NCBI GenBank assembly: GCA_009692265.1
Contig: SHZM01000010.1
Span: 1-64,000, forward strand
From: Gammaproteobacteria bacterium
GTDB lineage: Bacteria > Pseudomonadota > Gammaproteobacteria > Ga0077536
Length of the DNA: 64,000 nt
Reading direction: 5' to 3'
Within the stretch, counting starts at the first letter, position 1; each line of letters begins with the position of its first letter. A model generated the notes under the pieces. That model had not been told where the DNA came from and ran no database searches. It saw only the letters and a list, made by a program, of their open reading frames with translations. Of this stretch, positions 33,344 to 43,750 are shown piece by piece. Made by a program: the position numbers and the translations under genes.

Positions 33344-34378
33344 ATGTCTAACGGGATCACTTCGCCCGCAGCCGGTGCCGACGACGAACTCGATCACGCG
33401 ATTCGACCGCGGCGGCTCGCCGATTACATTGGGCAGCCCGCGGTGCACGAGCAGATGGAGATTTTCATCACCGCCGCCAGACAGCGCGGTGAAGCCTTAG
33501 ACCACGTGCTGATCTTCGGACCGCCAGGTCTCGGCAAAACCACCCTTGCACACATCATTGCAAACGAACTGGGGGTGAATCTGCGTCAGACTTCGGGACC
33601 AGTGCTGGAACGGGCCGGTGACTTGGCTGCGTTATTGACGAATCTGGAACCGCGCGATGTGCTCTTTATCGACGAGATCCATCGGTTAAGTCCGGTTGTT
33701 GAGGAAATCCTGTATCCCGCGATGGAGGATTTTCAACTCGACCTCATGATTGGCGAAGGTCCGGCGGCACGCGCACTCAAGCTCGATCTCCCGCCATTTA
33801 CGTTGGTAGGTGCGACGACCCGCGCGGGCTTATTGACCTCCCCGCTGCGCGATCGTTTTGGCATCGTGCAACGGCTCGAATTCTATACCGCGGCGGATCT
33901 CGCCCAGATTGTGACCCGCGCGGCACGTATTCTTGAGGTGCCGATCGCTCCCGAAGGCGCTTACGAAATAGCTGGCCGCTCGCGTGGTACCCCGCGGATC
34001 GCCAATCGCCTGCTCCGGCGCGCGCGTGATTACGCGCAGGTGAAGGCCGACGGGACGCTCAGTGCCGAGATTTCCTCGCGCGCGCTAGATCTCTTGAACG
34101 TCGACGCCCAGGGTTTCGACATGATGGATCGCAAGCTGTTGTTGACGATCATCCAGAAATTTGACGGCGGGCCGGTAGGAGTAGATAGCTTAGCGGCCGC
34201 GATCAGCGAAGAGCGCGGCACCATCGAAGACGTGGTCGAGCCGTTCCTGATCCAGCAAGGTTTTATGTTGCGAACCGCGCGCGGCCGAATGGCGACGCGC
34301 CTGGCGTGGCAACACTTCGGGTTGAATCCGCCGCCTAGCGCGTTAGGGTCGGCTGATTTGTTTGACGTCATTGATTAA
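33344..34378 (+). CDS. ruvB: Holliday junction helicase RuvB
   Basis: 344 residues. AAA+ ATPase with Walker A G-P-P-G-L-G-K-T (59-66), Walker B F-I-D-E-I-H, sensor T-T-R-A-G, and the winged-helix C-terminal domain. Drives branch migration with RuvA. Follows ruvA by 56 bp and precedes ybgC by 15 bp. Confidence 0.97.
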   Translation: MSNGITSPAAGADDELDHAIRPRRLADYIGQPAVHEQMEIFITAARQRGEALDHVLIFGPPGLGKTTLAHIIANELGVNLRQTSGPVLERAGDLAALLTNLEPRDVLFIDEIHRLSPVVEEILYPAMEDFQLDLMIGEGPAARALKLDLPPFTLVGATTRAGLLTSPLRDRFGIVQRLEFYTAADLAQIVTRAARILEVPIAPEGAYEIAGRSRGTPRIANRLLRRARDYAQVKADGTLSAEISSRALDLLNVDAQGFDMMDRKLLLTIIQKFDGGPVGVDSLAAAISEERGTIEDVVEPFLIQQGFMLRTARGRMATRLAWQHFGLNPPPSALGSADLFDVID

Positions 34379-34393
34379 CAATCACGAAAAGTA

Positions 34394-34798
34394 ATGCACG
34401 AATTTCGCTTGGCCATACGGGTGTATTACGAAGATACCGATGCCGCCGGTATCGTTTATCACGCAAACTATTTGAAATACATGGAACGTGCACGTACCGA
34501 ATGGTTGCGTGGTATTGGCTTTGAACAGGATGATCTCGCGCGCCGCTTCGGTATCGCGTTTGTAGTACGCGACGCGGAGCTTGAATTTTTACGCGCTGCC
34601 CGCTTCAACGACGAAGTAATGTCGATCTGCCGCATCACCCGGATAGGGCGAGCCACGGTTGAATTCGCCCAGTCGGTGGTCGCGGGCGATACCGTGTTAT
34701 GCCTGGGACAAATCCGGGTTGGCTGTGTCGACTTTCGGGCGATGGCGGCTAAGCGCATCCCGCAGGAGATTTATATGAGGATTAAGGATGAATGCTGA
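34394..34798 (+). CDS. ybgC: Tol-Pal associated acyl-CoA thioesterase YbgC
   Basis: 134 residues, hotdog fold with the 4-hydroxybenzoyl-CoA thioesterase signature Y-Y-E-D-T-D-A-A-G-I-V-Y-H-A-N-Y, whose Asp is catalytic. Hydrolyses acyl-CoAs and is linked to phospholipid metabolism. Overlaps tolQ by 11 bp, the standard first gene of tol-pal operons. Confidence 0.95.
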   Translation: MHEFRLAIRVYYEDTDAAGIVYHANYLKYMERARTEWLRGIGFEQDDLARRFGIAFVVRDAELEFLRAARFNDEVMSICRITRIGRATVEFAQSVVAGDTVLCLGQIRVGCVDFRAMAAKRIPQEIYMRIKDEC

Positions 34799-35462
34799 TC
34801 TATCGATCACGGGGCTGATACTCGGCGCGAGCATGTTGGTCAAGCTTGTAATGCTCGCGCTGCTCATTGCCTCGGTTTCCTCGTGGTCGGTCGTTATCCG
34901 CAAGCGACGCGAGCTGCTGGATGCGAAACGTACTGCGCAGGTGTTCGAGGATCAGTTCTGGTCGGCCGAAGATCTCACGGCGTTGTTCAATCGCATTAGT
35001 CAGCAGCGTAAAACTTCCGATGGCTTGCAGCGCATGTTCGAAGCGGGATTTAAGGAATTCGCGCGCCTGCGCAAGAAGGAAGGTATCGCGCCAGACATGG
35101 TGTTAGAAGGTTCGCAGCGGGCAATGCGGATTGCGCTGAGCCGGGAATTGGAGGAACTCGAAGCGCATCTTCCGATGCTGGCGACAGTCGGTTCGGTCAG
35201 CCCCTACATCGGTTTGTTCGGCACGGTGTGGGGAATTATGAATTCTTTCCGGGGATTGAGCAGCGTACACCAGGCCACCTTGGCCATGGTCGCGCCCGGG
35301 ATTTCGGAAGCCCTGGTCGCGACCGCGATGGGGTTGTTCGCGGCGATCCCAGCCGTCATTTTCTATAACCGGTTTTCAACGGAAATTGATCGCTTGACCA
35401 CGCGCTATGAAATCTTTGCCGAAGAATTCGCGGCGATCCTGCAGCGCCAAGTTCACACCTAA
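34788..35462 (+). CDS. tolQ: Tol-Pal proton channel subunit TolQ
   Basis: 224 residues, ExbB/MotA family. One N-terminal transmembrane helix (about 14-34), a cytoplasmic loop, then two helices (about 125-150 and 160-185) with T-V-G-S-V-S-P-Y-I-G-L-F-G-T-V-W-G-I. With TolR it harvests proton motive force to drive TolA during cell division and outer-membrane constriction. Confidence 0.96.
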   Translation: MNADLSITGLILGASMLVKLVMLALLIASVSSWSVVIRKRRELLDAKRTAQVFEDQFWSAEDLTALFNRISQQRKTSDGLQRMFEAGFKEFARLRKKEGIAPDMVLEGSQRAMRIALSRELEELEAHLPMLATVGSVSPYIGLFGTVWGIMNSFRGLSSVHQATLAMVAPGISEALVATAMGLFAAIPAVIFYNRFSTEIDRLTTRYEIFAEEFAAILQRQVHT

Positions 35463-35474
35463 CGGGAGCGAACG

Positions 35475-35912
35475 ATGGCGCACATGATTCGACGTGGACG
35501 ACGTGGCAAGCGGCTGATGGCCGAAATGAATGTCGTGCCCTATATCGATGTGACTTTGGTGTTGCTGATCATTTTTATGATTACGGCACCGTTGATTACT
35601 CAGGGCGTCAAGGTTGATCTGCCACAGGCACCGTCCGAAGTAATTCAGCCGTCGGCGAATGAGCCTGTCATTGTCAGCGTTGACGCCAGTGGTCGGATCT
35701 ATGTTGATGTCGGCGAGAAGCCAGAATCGTCGATTGATGAAGAGACATTGGTTGCCCGCATCGCCGGGATCAATAAATACCGACCCGAGACCGAATTTCT
35801 CGTGCGCGGCGATACTGGCGTGCCGTACGGTCGAATAGTCGAGGTGATGGCGTTGATGCAAGGCGCGGGCGTGAAGAATGTAGGTCTTCTTACCGTGCCA
35901 CCAATCGAGTAA
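35475..35912 (+). CDS. tolR: Tol-Pal subunit TolR
   Basis: 145 residues, ExbD family: one transmembrane helix (about 20-38) with the essential Asp in P-Y-I-D-V-T-L-V-L-L-I-I-F, then a periplasmic domain. GGGAGCG ribosome site before ATG 35475, 12 bp after tolQ. Confidence 0.96.
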   Translation: MAHMIRRGRRGKRLMAEMNVVPYIDVTLVLLIIFMITAPLITQGVKVDLPQAPSEVIQPSANEPVIVSVDASGRIYVDVGEKPESSIDEETLVARIAGINKYRPETEFLVRGDTGVPYGRIVEVMALMQGAGVKNVGLLTVPPIE

Positions 35913-35930
35913 GCCCGTGGATCGCGATCT

Positions 35931-36866
35931 GTGAAAAACGCCCCGCGCCCAGTCGCCGCCCGCCTCAAGGAGGCGAGTCGCGGCAAATCATTCTATTACT
36001 CGGTGTTGTTGCACACGGCGTTGATTCTCGTGGTGGTGATCGGGCTTGATTGGAAATCCGAACCCGTGTCAGCGCCTGCCTCCGCGCCGAAGGTGATGAA
36101 CGCCACGGCTGTTGATTCAAAACAGATCGCCGCGGAAGCGGAGAAGCTGAAGCAAAAAGAACAACAGAAGTTACTAACCGAAGAGAACCGTCAACGGGAC
36201 GCCGAAGCGCAGGTTAAAAAGGAACAACAACGTTTAGAACAATTGAAACTCGAACAAGCGGAAGTCATGCAAAAAAAGGAGCAGGAAAATCGCCGCCTCG
36301 ACGCGGAAAAACAGCGGTTGGAGAAAGAGCGCGAAGTAATCGCGATTCAGAAGAAAAAAGCTGAAGCAGAAAACCTTAAGATCGAAGCGGAAGCAAAGAA
36401 GGCCCTTGAGGCCGAAAAGCAGCGCGCCGCCGAAGCCGCGAAAAAGCAAAAGGCAGAAGAGGAAACAAAACGCTTAGCTGAGGAACAACGTAAACAGGAT
36501 GAGGCGAAGGCCGAAGCTGCGTTGAAGGAAGCTCTGGCACTCGAAGAAGCCGAGCAGGCGGCAGCTTCTCAGGCGGGCGAGGACGCCTCGGAGCTGGCGC
36601 GATATACCGCTAGAGTTCAGGCGGCGGTGAGCAATGCGTTTGTCTATCCAGATCTCAAAGTCGGGTTAAAATGCACTCTGTTTGTGCGGGTGATTCCGGG
36701 TGGGGATGTGGTAGAAGCTCGTGTGACAGAATCAAGTGGTAACCCTGTATTCGATCGCCAAGCGGGAAACGCGGTGCGCAAAGCCTCTCCGTTACCAGTT
36801 CCCGATGAACCGCGTTTATTTCAACAAATGCGCGAATTCAATTTCGTTTTCGCGCCGGAGTTTTAA
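35931..36866 (+). CDS. tolA: Tol-Pal energy transducer TolA
   Basis: 311 residues from GTG 35931. Transmembrane helix at about 26-41, then a long charged helical domain of Lys-, Glu-, Ala- and Gln-rich repeats (about 60-215, coiled-coil-like), then a C-terminal TonB-like domain starting near Y-T-A-R-V-Q-A-A-V with a conserved Cys. It spans the periplasm to contact Pal and TolB. The tolB start follows 4 bp after the stop. Confidence 0.95.
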   Translation: MKNAPRPVAARLKEASRGKSFYYSVLLHTALILVVVIGLDWKSEPVSAPASAPKVMNATAVDSKQIAAEAEKLKQKEQQKLLTEENRQRDAEAQVKKEQQRLEQLKLEQAEVMQKKEQENRRLDAEKQRLEKEREVIAIQKKKAEAENLKIEAEAKKALEAEKQRAAEAAKKQKAEEETKRLAEEQRKQDEAKAEAALKEALALEEAEQAAASQAGEDASELARYTARVQAAVSNAFVYPDLKVGLKCTLFVRVIPGGDVVEARVTESSGNPVFDRQAGNAVRKASPLPVPDEPRLFQQMREFNFVFAPEF

Positions 36867-36870
36867 TGTT

Positions 36871-38178
36871 GTGACGAGATGCCTGTGGATTTTTAGTGTG
36901 GTTCTTGCGGTCATGCTAGGGCCTCAGGCCCAGGCGGTGGGTGGGACACCTTTAGAGATCCGGATCACGCAAGGTGTCGAGAGTGCCTTGCCGATTGCGG
37001 TGGTGCCGTTTCAATGGGCCGGCGCTCCGCTACCAGAGGATATTGCGCAGATCATTTCGAATGACCTAACCCGCAGTGGTCGCTTTAAGTCGATGCCACG
37101 AGCGGATCTTCCGTCGCAACCGACTGACGTCATGCAGATCAATTTCAAGGATTGGCGGATAGTTGGGATGGACAATCTTGTCATCGGCCAGATCACGGCA
37201 ACCAGTGATGGCGGGTTTATCGTCGAGTTTCGCTTAATCGACATTTTCACTGGCAAGCAGATAGCAGGGTTTCAGATCCCCTCACACAGTTCGAATTTGC
37301 GCCTGACCGCGCATCACATTAGCGATATTATTTTTGAGAACTTGCTGGGGACGAAAGGGGCATTTTCGACACGGGTTGCTTATGTGACCGTCGATCGCAA
37401 GGGCCCGAAGGATTCGACTTACCGCTTACAAATTGCCGACGCCGATGGGTATAACGCCAAAACCATCCTTGAATCGCGGCACCCCGTCCTCTCACCAGCA
37501 TGGTCCCCGGACGGCAATCAACTGGCCTATGTGTCATTCGAGGACCGAAATTCGGCGATCTACCTGCAGGATGTTCGCACTGGCGAACGCCAGAAGGTTG
37601 TTTTCGGAGAGGGAATAAACAGTTCGCCGGCTTTTTCGCCAGACGGCCGCAAACTGGCGGTCACGCGTTCGCGGGAGGGTAACCCGGATATTTACGTAGT
37701 GGACCTGGCGAGCAAGGAACAACAGCGACTGACCACGGATTCGGCAATCGATACCGAGGCAGCATGGTCCCCAGACGGGCAGACCATCGTGTTCACATCG
37801 GATCGTGGTGGCAGTCCGCAGATTTATAGAGTGTCGCCCGCCGGGGGACCTCAGCAGCGGGTCACCTTTAACGCGGGTGAGTACAACGCGCGCGCTAGTT
37901 TTTCGCCGGATGGCAAACGTTTGGTAATGGTCACGGGTGGGAGCGGCTTTCGTATCGCGGTATTCGATCTCGATGGGGGTCGTTCAGAAGTCATCACCCA
38001 GGCAAGTTTGGACGAATCCCCGAGTTTCGCGCCGAACGGCAGTATGATCATCTATGCAACAATGGGTGGCCGGGGAACTGAGCTCGCGGCGACCTCGATT
38101 GATGGGACGGTCAAACAGCGCTTGGCGCTGCAGAACGGCCAGGTTCGCGAACCAGCATGGGGACCCTTTCGTAAGTAA
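36871..38178 (+). CDS. tolB: Tol-Pal translocation protein TolB
   Basis: 435 residues from GTG 36871, placed 4 bp after tolA and directly ahead of a signal peptide (W-I-F-S-V-V-L-A-V-M-L-G, cleavage near A-Q-A). The N-terminal domain is followed by a six-bladed propeller with W-S-P-D-G and F-S-P-D-G repeats. Periplasmic partner of Pal and TolA. A longer upstream frame exists but lies within tolA. Confidence 0.96.
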   Translation: MTRCLWIFSVVLAVMLGPQAQAVGGTPLEIRITQGVESALPIAVVPFQWAGAPLPEDIAQIISNDLTRSGRFKSMPRADLPSQPTDVMQINFKDWRIVGMDNLVIGQITATSDGGFIVEFRLIDIFTGKQIAGFQIPSHSSNLRLTAHHISDIIFENLLGTKGAFSTRVAYVTVDRKGPKDSTYRLQIADADGYNAKTILESRHPVLSPAWSPDGNQLAYVSFEDRNSAIYLQDVRTGERQKVVFGEGINSSPAFSPDGRKLAVTRSREGNPDIYVVDLASKEQQRLTTDSAIDTEAAWSPDGQTIVFTSDRGGSPQIYRVSPAGGPQQRVTFNAGEYNARASFSPDGKRLVMVTGGSGFRIAVFDLDGGRSEVITQASLDESPSFAPNGSMIIYATMGGRGTELAATSIDGTVKQRLALQNGQVREPAWGPFRK

Positions 38179-38246
38179 ATTATTCATCGTCCGTCGCGAG
38201 ACGGGCAACGGCGCGTTGGCCTAGCACAATTGGTGAGGAGACACAC

Positions 38247-38792
38247 ATGCGAAGAACGATCCTAATGGGACTTTTGACGGTAACGACGGCGTGGCTGCTG
38301 GTGGGGTGTAGTAACCTCGACAAGAAAGCCGCGGCCCCTGCAAATGTTGAAAATCGTGGCATCTCGGGCGACGAAATGAGCGATATCGATGCCGCAAAAA
38401 GTCAGGGCATGGGAGACGGTAGCGGCGCGGACGCGAGCGCGCTGAACGATCCGAACAGCCCACTGTCGACACGCGTGATTTATTTTGATTACGACAGTAC
38501 GAATATCCGCGCCGATTTCGAAGGCGTGGTGCAAGCGCATGCGACTTATCTTGCAGCCAATCCCGAGGTAGAAATTACTTTGGAAGGCCATGCTGACGAA
38601 CGCGGTACGCCGGAATATAACCTCGCTCTCGGTGAACGACGCGCGCTCGCGCTGCGGCGCCAATTGGTGTTGCTCGGCTCGACCGCCGGCCAAATTCGTA
38701 CGGTCAGTTACGGTGAGGAGCGACCTGTCGCGGAAGGCCATGATGAACAGTCGTACGGATTAAATCGCCGTGCGGAAATTATCTATCCCTAA
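38247..38792 (+). CDS. pal: Peptidoglycan-associated lipoprotein Pal
   Basis: 181 residues. Lipoprotein signal with lipobox L-V-G-C21, a short linker, then an OmpA-like peptidoglycan-binding domain with Y-F-D-Y-D-S-T, G-H-A-D-E-R-G-T-P-E-Y-N and N-R-R-A-E. Anchors the outer membrane to the wall. GAGGAG ribosome site upstream. Confidence 0.97.
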   Translation: MRRTILMGLLTVTTAWLLVGCSNLDKKAAAPANVENRGISGDEMSDIDAAKSQGMGDGSGADASALNDPNSPLSTRVIYFDYDSTNIRADFEGVVQAHATYLAANPEVEITLEGHADERGTPEYNLALGERRALALRRQLVLLGSTAGQIRTVSYGEERPVAEGHDEQSYGLNRRAEIIYP

Positions 38793-38846
38793 GCGACCCC
38801 AAAGTGCGACCACAGGGGCTACTACTGCGGTTTGAACTGTTAGCAT

Positions 38847-38872
38847 GCTGCTGAATCCACTTATTCAGCAGC
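38847..38872 (+). promoter_or_regulatory. Intercistronic hairpin between pal and cpoB
   Basis: GCTGCTGAAT and ATTCAGCAGC form a perfect 10-bp stem with a 6-nt loop, ending 19 bp before the cpoB start and just ahead of its GAGGGA ribosome site. The following TTGATTGA is not a U-tract. It could partially attenuate or protect the pal mRNA end and separate pal from cpoB expression (inference). Confidence 0.55.
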
Positions 38873-38891
38873 TTGATTGAGGGAATTCGCC

Positions 38892-39878
38892 ATGCGACGT
38901 GCGGCAACACGCGGAGCTATCGCCTTACTGGTTAGTCTTTTCGCACTTCCGAGCACCATTCTCGCCCAGACGGATCTCTCGGGACGCGTGGCGAAGCTTG
39001 AACAATCGTTGAGTAATCGTGGGCTGCTCGATCTGGTACGGGAACTCGAAGACCTTAAACGCGAGGTGCAAAACCTGCGCGGTGAGCTTGAGAATCAAGC
39101 CTACACGCTTGACCAGCTCAAGAAATCGCAGACAGCAATGTATCTGGATCTTGACCGACGATTACAAGGGATGCAGGGCGCGGTGGGCGTAAATCCAAAC
39201 GCCGGTGCGAGCCTGCCAACACTTCAACCCGCGCCTGCCGATGCAGTCGCTGGCGAGCCGGCGGTACAGGGAAATCTGCAGGTGCAGCCAACGCCCGTGC
39301 CTGGCACAGACGGTACAGCCACTGGCGCGGTCCCCGGAGTCGACCCCACCTTGCCCCCCAACGTGCCAGCTATCGATCCCGTTACAGGGTTGGTCATCAC
39401 CACACCTGAAGCCACACAGAACGTGCCACCCGCTCCAGTGTCGACACCGAATGCGCCGATACAACCGTTAGGCATAGCGCCGTCAATTGATGATGCGGCC
39501 TCGGAGGCGGCCTATCGTGAGGCTTTTGGCGCTTTAAAGGCTGGCGAATACGATCAGGCAATTGCCGCTTTCAATGCGTTCCAGCAAACGTATCCGAACA
39601 GTCAGTACGGCGACAATGCACAGTTTTGGTTGGCGGAAGCACACTATGTGAAACGCGATTTCGCGGCCGCGCTACCGGAATACCAAAAAATGTTAATCGC
39701 CTATCCGGCGAGCAAAAAGCTGTCGCACGCGATGCTGAAAATCGGCTATAGCTATTCGGAACTAAGCCAACCGACCGAGGCACGCGCCGTCTTGGAAGAT
39801 TTGCAGCAGCGGTTTCCGGGCTCGGCTGCCGCGCAGCTGGCGGCTCAGCGGATCGCACAGCTTCCACCCGCGCAGTAG
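38892..39878 (+). CDS. cpoB: Tol-Pal coordinator CpoB (YbgF)
   Basis: 328 residues from ATG 38892. Signal peptide ending I-L-A-Q, an N-terminal trimerising coiled coil (about 30-95), a proline-rich low-complexity linker of about 100 residues longer than in E. coli, and C-terminal TPR repeats starting A-Y-R-E-A-F-G-A-L-K-A-G-E-Y. Coordinates Tol-Pal with peptidoglycan synthesis. Confidence 0.93.
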   Translation: MRRAATRGAIALLVSLFALPSTILAQTDLSGRVAKLEQSLSNRGLLDLVRELEDLKREVQNLRGELENQAYTLDQLKKSQTAMYLDLDRRLQGMQGAVGVNPNAGASLPTLQPAPADAVAGEPAVQGNLQVQPTPVPGTDGTATGAVPGVDPTLPPNVPAIDPVTGLVITTPEATQNVPPAPVSTPNAPIQPLGIAPSIDDAASEAAYREAFGALKAGEYDQAIAAFNAFQQTYPNSQYGDNAQFWLAEAHYVKRDFAAALPEYQKMLIAYPASKKLSHAMLKIGYSYSELSQPTEARAVLEDLQQRFPGSAAAQLAAQRIAQLPPAQ

Positions 39879-39890
39879 CCACAAAAAAAA

Positions 39891-40583
39891 ATGAGCGCAG
39901 CGCGCGCGGTTGTCCTGTTATCGGGCGGCCTGGACTCAACAACGCTGTTAGCGATTGCGCGTGCCGAGCATCGCGAATGCTTTTCACTGAGCCTCGACTA
40001 TGGCCAACGGCACCGTGCTGAACTTGAGGCCGCGCGCATGATCTCGACCCGGCTGGGGGCTGCGGAGCATAAAGAACTCAAACTTGATTTCGGCCAGATA
40101 GGCGGTTCGGCACTCACCGATCCTGCACTAGAAATCCCGCTAGAGCGGACTCCCGGGATCCCGGTTACCTATGTTCCTGCGCGTAACACCGTGCTGCTTG
40201 GGCTCGCGCTAGCGTGGGCGGAAGTGTTACAGGCGAATGAGATTTATATTGGTGTGAACGCGATCGACTACTCCGGATATCCAGATTGTCGACCTGAATT
40301 TGTCGCCGCCTTTGAAACTGTGGCGAGGCTCGGTACCAAAGCCGGGGTCAGTAAGGGATCCTTTCAGATCCGCACGCCATTGATCGCGTGGTCGAAGGTC
40401 GAAATTATTCTGCGGGGGGTCGCCCTGGGGATCGACTACGGGATGACAGTTTCGTGCTACCAGGCGGACGCCGACGGCCGCGCCTGCGGTCTGTGTGACG
40501 CGTGCTTCTTTAGGCGGGAGGGGTTCGCCGCGGCGGGGATTGTCGATCCGACCCGTTATCAGGGCGTAGTCGCGAATAAGTAG
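39891..40583 (+). CDS. queC: 7-cyano-7-deazaguanine synthase QueC
   Basis: 230 residues. ATP-binding S-G-G-L-D-S (11-16) and zinc-binding cysteines in C-Y-Q-A-D and C-G-L-C-D-A-C. Makes preQ0 for queuosine. It often follows cpoB together with queE; here queE is missing. The last 25 bp overlap the end of the convergent lytic transglycosylase gene. Confidence 0.96.
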   Translation: MSAARAVVLLSGGLDSTTLLAIARAEHRECFSLSLDYGQRHRAELEAARMISTRLGAAEHKELKLDFGQIGGSALTDPALEIPLERTPGIPVTYVPARNTVLLGLALAWAEVLQANEIYIGVNAIDYSGYPDCRPEFVAAFETVARLGTKAGVSKGSFQIRTPLIAWSKVEIILRGVALGIDYGMTVSCYQADADGRACGLCDACFFRREGFAAAGIVDPTRYQGVVANK

Positions 40584-42682
40584 CGGCCGATAGCCGGTTC
40601 CGTGCCGGACAATGGCAGCCCAGGGGGTGCGATATCTGGGGTGGCGACCGAACTAAAGCGTCGATAGGCCCCATACAGCGACTGAATGTCACGCACGTAC
40701 ACGATTGCCTGCCCGTAACGCCGATCGGCGGTCGCACCGTCTGGGGGACGCGCGCGTCGTAACATCGCGGTTTCAACATTGCCGAACCACCGATTCGGAT
40801 CCAGATCCATTTTTTGCGCGGCGCGGCGCGCTCCTTGAACTCGGTTGACGCCTATGTTGTAGGCGGCGAGTGCGAACCAAGTCTTTTCTGATGACGGTAC
40901 GCCTTCATCAAATCCTTGACGGAGTTTGTACAGATATTTAACGCCAGCATGGATGGCGGTCTTCGGATCAGTCAAGTTACTAAAGCCGAGCGACTTAGCG
41001 GTGGTTGGCAACATTTGCATTAACCCTTTGGCGCCACCCTTTGAAACGGCGTCTGGATCAAATTGGCTTTCTTGATACATCTGAGCGGCGATTAAACGCC
41101 AGTCGAAACTATAGCGTTCAGCATAATCCCGCATTAAGTCATCGAAAGGTGATATGCGTTCGCGGCTGCGAGTCGCGGCAGGTGTGATACCAAAATACCG
41201 CTCGGCAAGTTGGGCGTTCACGCCCTGTCGGTAGCTGCGCCGCAGAAATCGGTTGATCGCCTCTAGCAAGTTGCGATCAGATCCTTGCACCAGCCAACGG
41301 TAGTCGAAGGTGTGCGGAATGGAGACACCGGCACTCAACTTTGGATGTTTTTCGAGAACGCGCTGAATATCGTCAGCGCTCACTGCGGTGGCATCAAATT
41401 TACCCGCGGCTAGGCGCTCGAACAGCTGGTGACGCGGTAGACGCGGGGATGCAGCGACGATTTTCAGTCCGGGCACCGGCTCCATCGATTTGAGCGCACG
41501 ATATTCAGCAGAATCTGCATACGCGACAACGGTTTTACTTTGGAGGGCACCTTCGCTCAGCAGCGGTGACGCTCTGTTACTTACAATTGCATAAGCCGCG
41601 TGATGGTAGCTTCGCGAAAACGTAATCCCTGGATCGCCGTGGACCGCTTTAGGGTCGAGGCGTGAAGTAACGATATCGCCGGCGCCCTCTCTCAGCCACT
41701 GAACAAGTTGCACATCGTTGTCGGCCACTAGCACCTGCAGCTGCAAATCGTTTGCGTGAGCGAAGGCATTCACCAAATCAAACTCGTAGCCAGCCTGGCT
41801 GCCGTTTTTAATGAAATAATTTTGTGGATCCATCCGCGTTATAACGCGCAAGACGCCACGCTTTTTGATTGCCGCGAAATCCCGAGGTGCCTTCACCGGC
41901 TCGAAATAGGCTGCATGATAGCGCTCAATAAACTCATTGAGACTTGTCAACAGCTCGCGATTATCGCTGCGCAGAAACCATCCGACCGGTTGAAAGTCGG
42001 TCAAGTCGAATAAGCGCTTTAAGCGTGGGTAGTTACCGAGATCGTCTGATTCAATGGTGGAAGGCAACACGGTCGCGTCGTAAACCCCGTCCGCGATGAG
42101 TTGTAGGGCGGCGTCTCGATCTAAGTCACTCGACAGTGCGTTCAGCTGCAGTCCAGGGACAATTCGACGTAGCTTCTCGAAATAGGTCCACAGCGGCGAG
42201 GACAGGCGGATCCCAATCTTCATGCCAGCCAGCTCCAGGGGGCTACTGGCCGTATTTTCAACGCGTCCCAGCAGTTGGTAGCGTTCGGTCGCAAGAGGGT
42301 GGGTGCTCGCGATGGTTGGATTGGAGGCTAGTTCGCTAGGGAGAGCTCCTACTGCTAAATCGCCATCGCCGCGCACCAGTCTAGTGTAGAGCTCCCGAGT
42401 TCGGAAAACCGGAACCCACTCAATTCGGCGGCCGCTATTGCGCGCGTAATCGGCCAGGATCGAGATCTCCAAGGCGTCATTCCGATGTGGCGGTGTGGCA
42501 TCGCCACCAAGGAGTAACACGCGCAGTGGCGGTGGAGGAAGCTTGCTAAAAACATTTTCCAGGTGTGAGACGCCGCCCACGGACTGTGCCGCAACCACGG
42601 GGGCCAGACACCACCAAAAACAGGCGGCAAGTAGTAGCCCGCACCGCTTCACAGCAGTGCACAAAGTAGATGGGCACAACAT
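40559..42682 (-). CDS. MltF-like lytic transglycosylase with two solute-binding-protein modules
   Basis: 707 residues from ATG 42682, which begins a signal peptide (cleavage near V-V-A-A-Q); a TTG 90 bp upstream is less likely. Two tandem family-3 solute-binding modules: one at about 30-245 and a second at about 265-490 beginning [10 protein letters not shown]. Then the lytic transglycosylase domain with the catalytic Glu538 in M-Y-Q-E-S-Q-F-D-P and [10 protein letters not shown]. coli MltF has only one binding module, about 518 residues. It cleaves murein at the outer membrane; the extra module may sense muropeptides (inference). Confidence 0.9.
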   Translation of the reverse strand: MLCPSTLCTAVKRCGLLLAACFWWCLAPVVAAQSVGGVSHLENVFSKLPPPPLRVLLLGGDATPPHRNDALEISILADYARNSGRRIEWVPVFRTRELYTRLVRGDGDLAVGALPSELASNPTIASTHPLATERYQLLGRVENTASSPLELAGMKIGIRLSSPLWTYFEKLRRIVPGLQLNALSSDLDRDAALQLIADGVYDATVLPSTIESDDLGNYPRLKRLFDLTDFQPVGWFLRSDNRELLTSLNEFIERYHAAYFEPVKAPRDFAAIKKRGVLRVITRMDPQNYFIKNGSQAGYEFDLVNAFAHANDLQLQVLVADNDVQLVQWLREGAGDIVTSRLDPKAVHGDPGITFSRSYHHAAYAIVSNRASPLLSEGALQSKTVVAYADSAEYRALKSMEPVPGLKIVAASPRLPRHQLFERLAAGKFDATAVSADDIQRVLEKHPKLSAGVSIPHTFDYRWLVQGSDRNLLEAINRFLRRSYRQGVNAQLAERYFGITPAATRSRERISPFDDLMRDYAERYSFDWRLIAAQMYQESQFDPDAVSKGGAKGLMQMLPTTAKSLGFSNLTDPKTAIHAGVKYLYKLRQGFDEGVPSSEKTWFALAAYNIGVNRVQGARRAAQKMDLDPNRWFGNVETAMLRRARPPDGATADRRYGQAIVYVRDIQSLYGAYRRFSSVATPDIAPPGLPLSGTEPAIGRYLFATTP

Positions 42683-42894
42683 CCCAGCGCGAAACCTTCG
42701 TCTTAAAATTTTAGTTTTTTGCGAGCGAGTCCCTGCATTGGAACCCTGATCGGCGTCCGGTTCAACCGCCAATTACGCAACAGTGGCAGGAGAATTCTGG
42801 TTACTTTTGGAGAAACAAAAAGACAGGGCTATATTCTAATCTAAAATATCACTAAAATCAACTGATATCATGAATTACATGATATTCAATGTAT

Positions 42895-43581
42895 CTAGAC
42901 TTTCGCCCTTAGTCGCCGAGTTGGTGCCCCGCGAAGCTCCGAAAGCCGCGCTTTGGTTCCGATATCACGCCACTCGCCGAGGTACACGCTGCCAGTGACG
43001 AGGCCCTTTTCAACCGCGTCACGCAGCAATGGTGCCAACGGAAAGCGCTCCGTTTCAGGGGCAAGTTTAAACAGGTCTGGGCGATATAACGCGATGCCTG
43101 AAAAGGTATAGCGCGCCACGCGTTCGTTAGTTACCTTGGTGCCGTTGAGTCCGAAATCGCCGAGTCTGTGATCTGCGGGATTTGGGACCAAGATGAGATG
43201 GGCTAGCGAGCATGGGTTAGTAACAAGCATCCAAGTGGGATCGAAATCGGTCCAGACGTCGGCGTTTACCGTCAAGAAGCGTTCTGGACGCATTAATTTC
43301 ATGGCGTGACGGACGCCACCGCCGGTGTCGAATGCACCGAGGGGCTCTCGTGAATAACGCACTATTAACCCATAACGGGTCCCATCTCCGACATGTGCCT
43401 CAATCAGGTGGCCCAGGTGCGCCGTATTGATGACGCAATCGCGAACCCCAGCGCGGCGAAGCCGATGCAAATGATGATCAATCAGCGCAACGCCGCCGAC
43501 TTCGATCAGCGGTTTTGGCAAACGATCGGTTAGCGGCCGTAAGCGCTCACCGCGTCCAGCAGCTAGAATCAGCGCCTGCAT
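42895..43581 (-). CDS. murU: N-acetylmuramate-1-phosphate uridylyltransferase (MurU-like) nucleotidyltransferase
   Basis: 228 residues from ATG 43581. Nucleotidyltransferase motif L-A-A-G-R-G-E-R-L-R-P-L-T at the N-terminus, then K-P-L-I-E-V and N-A-D-V-W. Size and sequence match the MurU/mannose-1-phosphate guanylyltransferase group; MurU recycles cell-wall sugars to UDP-MurNAc. No amgK kinase gene is adjacent, so the precise sugar is an inference. Confidence 0.75.
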   Translation of the reverse strand: MQALILAAGRGERLRPLTDRLPKPLIEVGGVALIDHHLHRLRRAGVRDCVINTAHLGHLIEAHVGDGTRYGLIVRYSREPLGAFDTGGGVRHAMKLMRPERFLTVNADVWTDFDPTWMLVTNPCSLAHLILVPNPADHRLGDFGLNGTKVTNERVARYTFSGIALYRPDLFKLAPETERFPLAPLLRDAVEKGLVTGSVYLGEWRDIGTKARLSELRGAPTRRLRAKV

Positions 43582-43750
43582 TACGGTCTCCTGCGAGCAT
43601 TCCGGACGGTGGTGGTTGCTAAGCGCTTGGCATACCGAGTGCAGCGTCTGTTGGTCTGACCGTGGGGCCATGTTGGGGACTCCCTGAGCTCAGCTACACT
43701 ACCGAGCGCCGTGCACTTGAAGCGCACCTTATTCAGAGCGACATGTCCGT

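Noticed and set aside
36231-36450. Minus-strand phenylalanine/leucine-rich frame resembling a membrane protein
   Set aside because: It is the antisense of the Lys/Glu-rich TolA helix.
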